Source: Pseudomonas sp. FP198 (GTDB lineage: Bacteria; Pseudomonadota; Gammaproteobacteria; Pseudomonadales; Pseudomonadaceae). From it: 64,000 nt of DNA. Below, piece after piece: positions 54,860-62,789 of the stretch. The position numbers were made by a program, and so were the translations under genes. Numbering within the stretch: the stretch's first letter is position 1; each line of letters begins with the position of its first letter. The stretch is from contig NZ_CP117452.1 in NCBI RefSeq assembly GCF_030687895.1, positions 496,001-560,000 of the forward strand, read 5' to 3'. The notes beneath the pieces are model-generated. The model did not search any database. It was not told the origin of the DNA and worked only from the letters and a program-made list of their open reading frames with translations.

Positions 54860-56665
54860 ATGCCTGACTACAAGGCCCCCTTGCGTGATATTCGCTTCGT
54901 TCGTGACGAACTGCTCGGCTACGAAGCGCATTATCAGAGCCTTCCAGCGTGCCAGGAGGCAACTCCGGACATGGTTGACGCCATCCTCGAAGAAGGCGCC
55001 AAGTTCTGTGAGCAGGTGCTGGCGCCGCTGAACCGCGTGGGTGATCTCGAAGGTTGCACCTGGAGCGAGTCCGGCGTGAAAACCCCGACCGGCTTCAAGG
55101 AAGCCTACAAGCAATTTGTCGAAGGCGGCTGGCCGAGCCTGGCCCATGACGTGGCGCACGGTGGCCAAGGCCTGCCGGAATCCCTGGGCCTGGCGGTCAG
55201 CGAGATGGTCGGCGAAGCCAACTGGTCGTGGGGCATGTACCCGGGCCTGTCCCATGGCGCGATGAACACCATTTCCGAGCACGGTACCCCGGAGCAGCAA
55301 GAGGCTTACCTGACCAAGCTGGTATCCGGCGAATGGACCGGCACCATGTGCCTGACCGAACCGCACTGCGGCACCGACCTGGGCATGCTGCGCACCAAGG
55401 CCGAACCTCAGGCCGACGGCTCCTACAAAGTGACCGGCACCAAGATCTTCATCTCGGCCGGCGAACACGACATGGCCGACAACATCGTCCACATCGTGCT
55501 GGCGCGCCTGCCGGATGCACCGGCTGGCACCAAAGGTATCTCGCTGTTCATCGTTCCGAAATTCCTGCCTGAGGCCGACGGCTCCATCGGCCAGCGCAAC
55601 GCAGTCAGCTGTGGCTCCCTGGAACACAAGATGGGCATCCACGGCAACGCCACCTGCGTGATGAACTTCGACGCGGCCACCGGTTTCCTGATCGGCCCGG
55701 CGAACAAAGGCCTGAACTGCATGTTCACCTTCATGAACACCGCTCGCCTGGGTACCGCGCTGCAAGGCCTGGCCCACGCCGAAATCGGTTTCCAGGGGGG
55801 CCTGAAGTATGCTCGCGACCGTCTGCAGATGCGTTCCCTGACCGGCCCGAAAGCACCGGACAAGGCCGCCGACCCGATCATCGTGCACCCTGACGTGCGG
55901 CGCATGTTGCTGACCATGAAAGCCTTCGCCGAGGGCAACCGGGCGATGGTGTACTTCACCGCCAAGCAGGTCGACATCGTCAAGTACGGGGTGGATGAAG
56001 AAGAGAAGAAGAAGGCTGACGCCCTGCTGGCGTTCATGACCCCGATCGCCAAGGCGTTCATGACCGAAGTCGGCTTCGAATCGGCCAACCACGGCGTGCA
56101 GATCTACGGCGGCCACGGCTTCATCGCCGAGTGGGGCATGGAGCAGAACGTGCGCGACAGCCGCATCTCGATGCTGTACGAAGGCACCACCGGTATCCAG
56201 GCGCTCGACCTGCTGGGCCGTAAAGTGCTGATGACCCAGGGCGAGGCGCTCAAGGGCTTCACCAAGATCGTCCACAAGTTCTGCCAGGGCAACGAAGGCA
56301 ACGAAGCCGTCAAGGAATTCGTCGAGCCGTTGGCTGCACTGAACAAGGAATGGGGCGAACTGACCATGAAGGTTGGCATGGCCGCCATGAAGGATCGCGA
56401 AGAAGTCGGCGCGGCCTCGGTGGATTACCTGATGTACTCCGGTTACGCCTGCCTGGCTTACTTCTGGGCCGACATGGCGCGCCTGGCGGCGGAAAAACTG
56501 GCGGCCGGCACGACCGAAGAAGCGTTCTACACCGCCAAGCTGCAGACCGCGCGTTTCTACTTCCAGCGCATCCTGCCGCGCACCCGCACCCACGTCGCGG
56601 CCATGTTGTCGGGCGCCAACAACCTGATGGACATGAAAGAAGAAGACTTCGCGCTGGGCTACTAA
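54860..56665 (+). CDS. Acyl-CoA dehydrogenase, FadE-like (PA0506 type)
   Basis: This 601-residue flavoenzyme of fatty-acid beta-oxidation starts [13 protein letters not shown]. Family segments are [38 protein letters not shown]-like CoA-site strings and the catalytic Glu in [18 protein letters not shown]. The extra C-terminal domain (~450-600) is the longer form found in ~600-residue FadE paralogues. Two PsrA-like boxes lie upstream, so long-chain fatty acids probably induce it. Confidence 0.93.
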   Translation: MPDYKAPLRDIRFVRDELLGYEAHYQSLPACQEATPDMVDAILEEGAKFCEQVLAPLNRVGDLEGCTWSESGVKTPTGFKEAYKQFVEGGWPSLAHDVAHGGQGLPESLGLAVSEMVGEANWSWGMYPGLSHGAMNTISEHGTPEQQEAYLTKLVSGEWTGTMCLTEPHCGTDLGMLRTKAEPQADGSYKVTGTKIFISAGEHDMADNIVHIVLARLPDAPAGTKGISLFIVPKFLPEADGSIGQRNAVSCGSLEHKMGIHGNATCVMNFDAATGFLIGPANKGLNCMFTFMNTARLGTALQGLAHAEIGFQGGLKYARDRLQMRSLTGPKAPDKAADPIIVHPDVRRMLLTMKAFAEGNRAMVYFTAKQVDIVKYGVDEEEKKKADALLAFMTPIAKAFMTEVGFESANHGVQIYGGHGFIAEWGMEQNVRDSRISMLYEGTTGIQALDLLGRKVLMTQGEALKGFTKIVHKFCQGNEGNEAVKEFVEPLAALNKEWGELTMKVGMAAMKDREEVGAASVDYLMYSGYACLAYFWADMARLAAEKLAAGTTEEAFYTAKLQTARFYFQRILPRTRTHVAAMLSGANNLMDMKEEDFALGY

Positions 56666-56682
56666 GCCTTAAGCGCTTCTTC

Positions 56683-56718
56683 AAAAAGCCGCTGCTTCTT
56701 CGGGAGCAGCGGCTTTTT
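56683..56718 (+). terminator. Rho-independent terminator after acyl-CoA dehydrogenase
   Basis: Stem AAAAAGCCGCTGC / GCAGCGGCTTTTT with a ten-base loop, then TTTTT. Confidence 0.92.
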
Positions 56719-56757
56719 CATGTTTGTTATAACCCCAGTCAGGCCATCGACAAACCC

Positions 56758-56887
56758 GTGGCGAGGGAGCTTGCTCCCGCTGGGCTGCGAAGCGGCCCCC
56801 AAACCTGCCAATACGCAGCATCAGACACACCGCACCCGCTGGTTCGCGACTGCTTCGCAGCCGAGCGGGAGCAAGCTCCCTCGCCAC
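56758..56887. repeat. REPIN, type A
   Basis: Inverted pair GTGGCGAGGGAGCTTGCTCC ... GGGAGCAAGCTCCCTCGCCA with an inner GCTGCGAAGCGGC / GCTTCGCAGC hairpin. Confidence 0.9.
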
Positions 56888-57021
56888 AGGGGAAGCATGG
56901 CGATCCTGAAACAATATTCATCCAACCGGACCCTAAGAAAACTTCCCGATCTGCCGTTACAGCGATGGCAGTGTGACATCTGTCACATCTCGCGTGCCTT
57001 ACTGCTCCAGTTGCAGGCACA

Positions 57022-58347
57022 ATGCCATCTTTGATCAGCCGGGTCGGAGCTTTACCCTTGCCGCGTCTTTCCGTAATGCGCTTCAGCCATTTCCTACCGT
57101 CGACAGTGCTTTTACTGGCGGGGCTCGCGGCTGCCTACGTCAAGGACCTGAACGTCTTCTTCACATCATTGTTCAACGTGCTTCCTACGCTGGTGTTGTT
57201 GTTGGGCGGGGCGTACTGCTCCGTTTACCGACGTCAGCGCGAGCTGTTTCTGATGGTCACGGTGTACATCGCTTATTTCCTGCTGGACACCCAGACCGAC
57301 TTCTATCGCGATAACGGCAAGGTGCGCGAAGACGCGGCGGTGGTGTTCCATCTGGTCTGCCTGCTGCTGCCGCTGTTGTTCGGGCTGTTCGCGGCGTGGC
57401 AGGAGCGCACGCATCTGTTCCAGGACATGGTGGCGCGTTTCGCGGTGCTGCTGGCCTTTGGTGGCGTGGCCCTGGCCCTGGAGCAAAGCTTTCCCCAGGC
57501 GCTGTTGCTGTGGCTTTCGGAAATACGCTGGCCGGCGCTGCATGGTGCGTGGATGAGCCTGATCCAATTGTCATACCCGGTGTTTGCCGCTGCGTTCGTG
57601 CTGCTGGCCTGGCAATACTGGCGTAACCCACGGCCCTTGCATGCGGCGCAACTGGTGGGGTTGGTCGGGTTGTTCTGGATGCTGCCGAAGACGTTCATCT
57701 TGCCGTTCACCCTCAACATCATGTGCAGTCAGGTGATGCTGATGATCGCCGCCGCGGTTGCTCACGAGGCCTACCAGATGGCCTTCCGCGATGAGCTCAC
57801 CGGCCTGCCGGGGCGCCGGGCGCTGAATGAACGCATGCAGCGCCTGGGTCGCAACTACGTGCTGGCGATGAGCGACGTGGATCACTTCAAGAAATTCAAC
57901 GACACCCACGGCCACGATGTCGGCGATCAGGTGCTGCGCCTGGTGGCCAGCAAGCTGTCGAAAATCGGTGGCGGCGGCAGGGCTTATCGTTACGGCGGGG
58001 AGGAGTTTGCGCTGGTGTTTGCCGGCAAGACCATTGATGAATGCATGCCTCATCTGGAAGTCATCCGCCAGTCCATCGAGACGTACGCCATTCAACTGCG
58101 TAATCCCGACAATCGCCCCCAGGACGATCAGCAAGGTCGCCAGCGTCGCTCCGGCAGCGGCGCCACCAGCGTATCGGTGACCGTCAGCATCGGCGTGGCC
58201 GAACGCGTGGACCAGCGCACGCCCGAGGAAGTGCTCAAGTCCGCCGACCAGGCGCTGTACAACGCCAAGGGGGCAGGGCGCAATTGTGTGATTGCCTTCG
58301 GCCAGAATCGTCGCGGCGCAGTGCGCATGGAAGCCGCCGCGGGTTGA
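57022..58347 (+). CDS. Membrane diguanylate cyclase (GGDEF)
   Basis: The ~441-residue protein has an N-terminal membrane region of about seven to eight helices (residues ~15-245). A GGDEF domain follows with DELTGLPGRRALNERM, DVDHFKKFNDTHGHDVGD and the active site YGGEEF. It would make cyclic di-GMP from two GTP. No inhibitory RxxD was looked for in detail. A start at 57076 (MRFSHFLP) is possible. It sits alone between acyl-CoA dehydrogenase genes, a surprising place. Confidence 0.88.
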   Translation: MPSLISRVGALPLPRLSVMRFSHFLPSTVLLLAGLAAAYVKDLNVFFTSLFNVLPTLVLLLGGAYCSVYRRQRELFLMVTVYIAYFLLDTQTDFYRDNGKVREDAAVVFHLVCLLLPLLFGLFAAWQERTHLFQDMVARFAVLLAFGGVALALEQSFPQALLLWLSEIRWPALHGAWMSLIQLSYPVFAAAFVLLAWQYWRNPRPLHAAQLVGLVGLFWMLPKTFILPFTLNIMCSQVMLMIAAAVAHEAYQMAFRDELTGLPGRRALNERMQRLGRNYVLAMSDVDHFKKFNDTHGHDVGDQVLRLVASKLSKIGGGGRAYRYGGEEFALVFAGKTIDECMPHLEVIRQSIETYAIQLRNPDNRPQDDQQGRQRRSGSGATSVSVTVSIGVAERVDQRTPEEVLKSADQALYNAKGAGRNCVIAFGQNRRGAVRMEAAAG

Positions 58348-58438
58348 GTGATGACGGCGCATTCAGCGTCTGGAGATTGATTGTGGGCCTTGGCGGCCGG
58401 CAGTAGGTTGGGATGATCTGCTACCGGAGAAAACCACC

Positions 58439-60235
58439 ATGCCCGAGTACAAAGCCCCGCTGCGCGACATGCGTTTCCTGATCGACAACGTCTTTGATTT
58501 CCATGGCCGCTATGCCGAGTTGGGGGCCAGCGACGCGAGTCCGGACATGGTCAGCGCCATCCTCGAAGAAGGTGCCCGGTTCTGTGAGAACGTGCTGGCT
58601 CCGCTCAATCGTCCGGGTGATGAAGAGGGCTGCCATTTCGATAACGGCGTGGTCACTACGCCTACAGGCTTCAAGCAAGCTTTCGCACAGTATGTGGAAG
58701 GCGGCTGGCACGGCCTGGCAGCGGATCCGGCTTATGGCGGCCAAGGCCTGCCCAGCTCGCTGGGGCTGGTCATCAGCGAGATGATCGGATCGAGCAATAC
58801 CTCCTGGGGCATGTACCCCGGCCTGACCCACGGCGCCATGTCGGCCATCCACGCTCACGGCACCGAACAGCAGAAACAGACCTACCTCAACAAGCTCACC
58901 GCCGGCCAGTGGACCGGCACCATGTGCCTGACCGAAGCCCACTGCGGCACGGACCTGGGCATCATCAAGACCCGTGCCGTGCCTCAGGCGGATGGCAGCT
59001 ATGCGGTGACCGGCAGCAAGATCTTCATCAGCGCCGGCGAGCACGACATGAGCGACAACATCATTCACCTGGTGCTCGCCAAATTGCCAGATGCTCCCGC
59101 CGGGACGAAGGGCATCTCGTTGTTCATCGTGCCCAAGTTCCTGCCCGATGCAGCGGGCGAGGCCGGCGAGCGCAATGGTGTTTCCTGCGGTTCGATCGAG
59201 CACAAGATGGGCATCAAGGCGTCGGCCACGTGCGTGCTGAACTTCGATGGGGCCAAGGGTTTCCTGATCGGCGAACCGAACAAGGGCCTCAACTGCATGT
59301 TCACCATGATGAACCATGCCCGCCTCGGCACCGGCATGCAGGGCCTTTGCCTGGGCGAGGCGAGTTTCCAGGGCGCGGTCAAATACGCCAACGATCGCCT
59401 GCAGATGCGCTCTTTGACCGGCCCCAAGGCGCCGGAAAAAGTCGCCGACCCGATCATCGTCCATCCCGATGTACGCCGGATGCTGCTGACCATGAAAGCC
59501 TTCAACGAAGGCAACCGGGCGCTGACGTATTTCACCGCGCAACTGCTCGATACCGCGCATTTGAGCCGCGACGAAAGCGCTCGCCAGGAAGCCGAAGACC
59601 TGCTGGCCTTCCTCACTCCGATCTGCAAGGCCTTCATGACCGACACGGGTTTGGAAGTGACCAACCACGGCATGCAGGTCTTTGGCGGTCATGGCTTCAT
59701 TCGTGAGTGGGGGATGGAGCAGCTGGTGCGTGATTGCCGGATCGCGCCGATCTATGAAGGCACCAATGGGATCCAGGCCTTGGACCTGCTGGGGCGCAAA
59801 GTGCTGGGTAGCCAGGGCAAGTTGTTGCGCGGTTTCACCAGGATCGTTCACAAATTCTGCGCTGCCAATGCCGGGCATCCGCAGCTTCAGGCTTTCGTTG
59901 CGCAACTGGACGGGCTCAACCAGCAATGGGGCGAACTGACGACGCAGGTCGGCATGGCCGCCATGAAAAATCCGGATGAGGTGGGCGCCGCTTCGGTGGA
60001 TTACCTGATGTACAGCGGCTATATCATTCTGGCCTATCTGTGGTTGCGCATGGCGTTGGTGGCCCAGGCGCAACTCGACAGCGGCACTGGAGACAGCGAT
60101 TTCTGCCGGGCCAAGCTGGCGACGTGCGAGTTTTACTTCAAGCGCCTGCTGCCGCGTACGGCCGCCCATCGGGCTGCTATAGAAGCAGGGAGCGATTGCC
60201 TGATGAGGTTGCCGGCTGAGTTGTTTGCGCTTTGA
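58439..60235 (+). CDS. Acyl-CoA dehydrogenase (PA0507 type)
   Basis: This 598-residue paralogue of the first copy starts MPEYKAPLRDMRFLIDN. It has [43 protein letters not shown] and the catalytic Glu in [27 protein letters not shown] precedes the start. No PsrA-like box is seen before it, unlike the first copy. Its substrate range is not readable from the sequence. Confidence 0.92.
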   Translation: MPEYKAPLRDMRFLIDNVFDFHGRYAELGASDASPDMVSAILEEGARFCENVLAPLNRPGDEEGCHFDNGVVTTPTGFKQAFAQYVEGGWHGLAADPAYGGQGLPSSLGLVISEMIGSSNTSWGMYPGLTHGAMSAIHAHGTEQQKQTYLNKLTAGQWTGTMCLTEAHCGTDLGIIKTRAVPQADGSYAVTGSKIFISAGEHDMSDNIIHLVLAKLPDAPAGTKGISLFIVPKFLPDAAGEAGERNGVSCGSIEHKMGIKASATCVLNFDGAKGFLIGEPNKGLNCMFTMMNHARLGTGMQGLCLGEASFQGAVKYANDRLQMRSLTGPKAPEKVADPIIVHPDVRRMLLTMKAFNEGNRALTYFTAQLLDTAHLSRDESARQEAEDLLAFLTPICKAFMTDTGLEVTNHGMQVFGGHGFIREWGMEQLVRDCRIAPIYEGTNGIQALDLLGRKVLGSQGKLLRGFTRIVHKFCAANAGHPQLQAFVAQLDGLNQQWGELTTQVGMAAMKNPDEVGAASVDYLMYSGYIILAYLWLRMALVAQAQLDSGTGDSDFCRAKLATCEFYFKRLLPRTAAHRAAIEAGSDCLMRLPAELFAL

Positions 60236-60386
60236 GAGGATGAAACAGTTACTCCTGTCTTGACTAAAAATAACAAAACAGTCACAGCCTGACCCTATGT
60301 GTCTCAAAAGTTGTTGAGGTACACTCTGGGCCATTGCGAGAACCGCTTTCCTACGAACCAATTGTTTAGATCCTGCGAGGTTTGCC

Positions 60387-62165
60387 ATGGCTGACTACAA
60401 AGCGCCCCTGCGCGATATGCGCTTCGTCCTCAATGAAGTGTTCGAGGTCGCGAAACTTTGGGCTCAACTGCCGGCGTTGGCCGAAACCGTAGACGCTGAA
60501 ACCGTCGAAGCGATCCTCGAGGAGGCGGGCAAGGTCACCGGTAAAAGCATCGCGCCCCTCAGCCGTGCAGCTGACGAAGAGGGCTGCCACTGGGCTGACG
60601 GCGCCGTGACCACCCCGGCGGGTTTCCCTGAGGCCTACAGGACCTTCGCTGAAGGCGGTTGGGTCGGCGTCGGCGGAGATCCAACGTACGGTGGCATGGG
60701 CATGCCCAAGGCGGTTTCGGCCCAGGTCGAGGAGATGGTCAACTCCGCCAGCCTGTCCTTTGGCCTGTACCCGATGCTCACCGCAGGAGCCTGCCTGTCG
60801 ATCAACGCCCACGCCAGCGAGGAATTGAAAGCCGCATACTTGCCAAACATGTACGCCGGCGTCTGGGCCGGCTCCATGTGCCTGACCGAACCCCATGCCG
60901 GCACCGACCTGGGGATTATCCGAACCAAGGCTGAGCCCCAGGCTGACGGCACTTACAAAGTCAGCGGCACGAAGATTTTCATCACCGGCGGCGAACACGA
61001 CCTCACCGAAAATATCATTCACCTGGTGCTGGCGAAGCTCCCCGACGCACCGGCGGGCCCGAAAGGCATTTCGCTGTTCCTGGTGCCGAAATTCATGGTC
61101 AACGCCGACGGCAGCCTGGGCGCACGCAACGCGGCCAACTGCGGTTCGATCGAACACAAGATGGGCATCCAGGCGTCCGCTACCTGCGTGATGAACTTCG
61201 ACGAAGCAGTGGGTTACCTGGTCGGCGAGCCGAACAAAGGCCTGGCGGCGATGTTCACCATGATGAATTACGAACGCCTGGGCGTGGGTATCCAGGGCCT
61301 GGCCTCCGGCGAGCGCTCGTACCAGAACGCTGTCGAGTACGCCCGTGATCGCCTGCAAAGCCGTTCGCCAACCGGCGCGCAGAACAAGGACAAGATCGCC
61401 GACCCGATCATCGTCCACCCGGATGTGCGCCGGATGTTGCTGACCATGAAAGCGTCGAACGAAGGTGGCCGGGCATTCTCCACCTACGTGGCGATGCAAC
61501 TGGACACCGCCAAGTTCAGCGAAGACCCGGCCACTCGCAAGCGCGCCGAAGATCTGGTGGCCTTGCTGACGCCGGTTGCCAAGGCATTCCTGACCGACCT
61601 GGGCCTGGAAACCACCATTCACGGCCAGCAGATTTTCGGCGGCCACGGCTACATTCGCGAATGGGGCCAGGAGCAGTTGGTGCGCGACGTACGCATCACC
61701 CAGATCTACGAAGGCACCAACGGCATCCAGGCACTGGACCTGGTGGGGCGCAAGATCGTCGGCAACGGCGGGGCGTTCTACAAACTCTTCGCCGACGAGA
61801 TTCGTCATTTCACCGCTACCGCTGGCAGCGACCTGGCAGAGTTCACCCAGCCGTTGAACAATGCCGTCGGCACGCTGGACGAGCTGACCGAGTGGCTGCT
61901 GGACCGGGCAAAAAACAACCCGCATGAAATTGGCGCGGCGTCGGTGGAGTACCTGCAGGCGTTCGGCTACACCGCGTATGCCTACATGTGGGCGCTCATG
62001 GCCCGGGCGGCCCTGGGCAAGGAAAATCAGGACGATTTCTACGCGAGCAAACTGGGCACGGCACGTTTCTATTTCGCCCGGCTGTTGCCGCGAATCCATT
62101 CCTTGAGCGCTTCGGTAAGGGCCGGCAGCGAGTCGCTGTTCCTGCTGGAACCCGGTCAGTTCTAA
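60387..62165 (+). CDS. Acyl-CoA dehydrogenase (PA0508 type)
   Basis: This 592-residue third paralogue starts [18 protein letters not shown]. Motifs are GSMCLTEPHAGTDLG, KIFITGGEHDLTENI, GGHGYIREWGQEQ and IYEGTNGIQALDLVG. It differs more from the first two in the substrate pocket segments, suggesting another chain-length range. A 151-base AT-richer gap before it should carry its own promoter. Confidence 0.92.
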   Translation: MADYKAPLRDMRFVLNEVFEVAKLWAQLPALAETVDAETVEAILEEAGKVTGKSIAPLSRAADEEGCHWADGAVTTPAGFPEAYRTFAEGGWVGVGGDPTYGGMGMPKAVSAQVEEMVNSASLSFGLYPMLTAGACLSINAHASEELKAAYLPNMYAGVWAGSMCLTEPHAGTDLGIIRTKAEPQADGTYKVSGTKIFITGGEHDLTENIIHLVLAKLPDAPAGPKGISLFLVPKFMVNADGSLGARNAANCGSIEHKMGIQASATCVMNFDEAVGYLVGEPNKGLAAMFTMMNYERLGVGIQGLASGERSYQNAVEYARDRLQSRSPTGAQNKDKIADPIIVHPDVRRMLLTMKASNEGGRAFSTYVAMQLDTAKFSEDPATRKRAEDLVALLTPVAKAFLTDLGLETTIHGQQIFGGHGYIREWGQEQLVRDVRITQIYEGTNGIQALDLVGRKIVGNGGAFYKLFADEIRHFTATAGSDLAEFTQPLNNAVGTLDELTEWLLDRAKNNPHEIGAASVEYLQAFGYTAYAYMWALMARAALGKENQDDFYASKLGTARFYFARLLPRIHSLSASVRAGSESLFLLEPGQF

Positions 62166-62177
62166 AAGAAGACGTTA

Positions 62178-62195
62178 TGTAGGAAAAAGCTTACA
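62178..62195 (+). promoter_or_regulatory. GacA upstream activating sequence of rsmX
   Basis: TGTAGG-AAAAAG-CTTACA matches the UAS consensus TGTAAG-N6-CTTACA with one change. Its centre is 66 bases before the likely transcription start (62252), the spacing reported for Gac-controlled rsm genes. A -10-like TAATCT lies at 62241-62246; no good -35 is present, as expected for an activator-dependent promoter. Confidence 0.88.
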
Positions 62196-62251
62196 TGACG
62201 TGCTGGCGATTTCCCTCTATCGGGCGATTGGATCCACGGCTAATCTAGCTT

Positions 62252-62376
62252 CCATGGACGTAGCGCAGGACGCGCAAAGTTACAACACGGACACGTAGGA
62301 TTCTGCCAGGAAGGCGGAGTGAAATGGATGTCAGGGAAACAGTCTGCAAAGCCCCGCTTCGGCGGGGTTTTCTTTT
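62252..62376 (+). ncRNA. rsmX: RsmX small regulatory RNA
   Basis: The ~120-base RNA has eight GGA motifs, several exposed in short hairpin loops: GCG-CAGGA-CGC (62263-62273), GCC-AGGAA-GGC (62305-62315) and the loop of TGT-CAGGGAA-ACA (62329-62341). It ends with a terminator (CCCCGC-TTCG-GCGGGG then TTTT). Such RNAs bind and titrate the translational repressors RsmA/RsmE when GacS/GacA is active. This derepresses secondary metabolism and exoenzymes. The type X assignment rests on sequence resemblance from memory to P. protegens/fluorescens RsmX; RsmY and RsmZ have different gene contexts. Confidence 0.88.
62352..62376 (+). terminator. Rho-independent terminator of rsmX
   Basis: Stem CCCCGC / GCGGGG closed by a TTCG tetraloop, followed by TTTTCTTTT. 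Confidence 0.93.
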
Positions 62377-62504
62377 GCCTGCGTTTTTTGCCGGTGTATC
62401 TTCTCCCTGCGGCCCGCCTCTTTGGCCGCGCACTGAACCCTGACGAGCGGTCAGCTGTCCATGAGCTATATGGCAATGTGGCCATCGACCATCAGGAGCT
62501 ATCC

Positions 62505-62663
62505 ATGGATATCATTCGAATCATCATCGCCATTCTGTTGCCACCGCTGGGTGTGTTCCTGCAAGTCGGGTTCGGCGGGGCTTTCTGGCTGAACATTCTG
62601 CTGACGCTGTTGGGTTATATCCCCGGCATCGTGCATGCGGTGTACATCATCGCCAAGCGCTGA
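62505..62663 (+). CDS. Pmp3/YqaE family membrane peptide
   Basis: The 52-residue peptide starts MDIIRIIIAILLPPLGVFLQ and has two membrane helices, matching the Pmp3 (UPF0057, YqaE) family. AGGAGCTATCC precedes the start. The frame is open further upstream through rsmX, but that part is not coding. Members of this family affect membrane potential and stress tolerance in other organisms. Confidence 0.9.
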   Translation: MDIIRIIIAILLPPLGVFLQVGFGGAFWLNILLTLLGYIPGIVHAVYIIAKR

Positions 62664-62684
62664 TTCACCCCGTCACAACATCCC

Positions 62685-62773
62685 TGTGGGAGCGAGCCTG
62701 CTCGCGAAAGCGGTTTATCAGTCAGCGAGATGTTGACTGAACCATTGCTATCGCGAGCAGGCTCGCTCCCACA
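62685..62773. repeat. REPIN, type B
   Basis: Inverted pair TGTGGGAGCGAGCCTGCTCG / ATCGCGAGCAGGCTCGCTCC between the convergent Pmp3 and peptidase genes. Confidence 0.9.
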
Positions 62774-62789
62774 TTGGTTTGCGTTGCTG

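Larger units (their letters stand above)
56666..57021. other. Gap with terminator and REPIN before the diguanylate cyclase gene
   Basis: The 356-base gap has a terminator (56683-56718), a REPIN (56758-56887) and about 130 bases that should contain the promoter of the GGDEF gene. No operator was recognised. Confidence 0.7.
62166..62504. other. Gap holding rsmX and its control region
   Basis: The 339 bases between the third acyl-CoA dehydrogenase gene and the Pmp3-type gene are explained by the GacA site, the rsmX RNA and its terminator, then about 130 bases of leader to the Pmp3 start. Confidence 0.85.

Noticed and set aside
62319..62504. N-terminal extension of the Pmp3 gene
   Set aside because: It runs through the rsmX terminator. 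The Pmp3 family start at 62505 has its own AGGAG.
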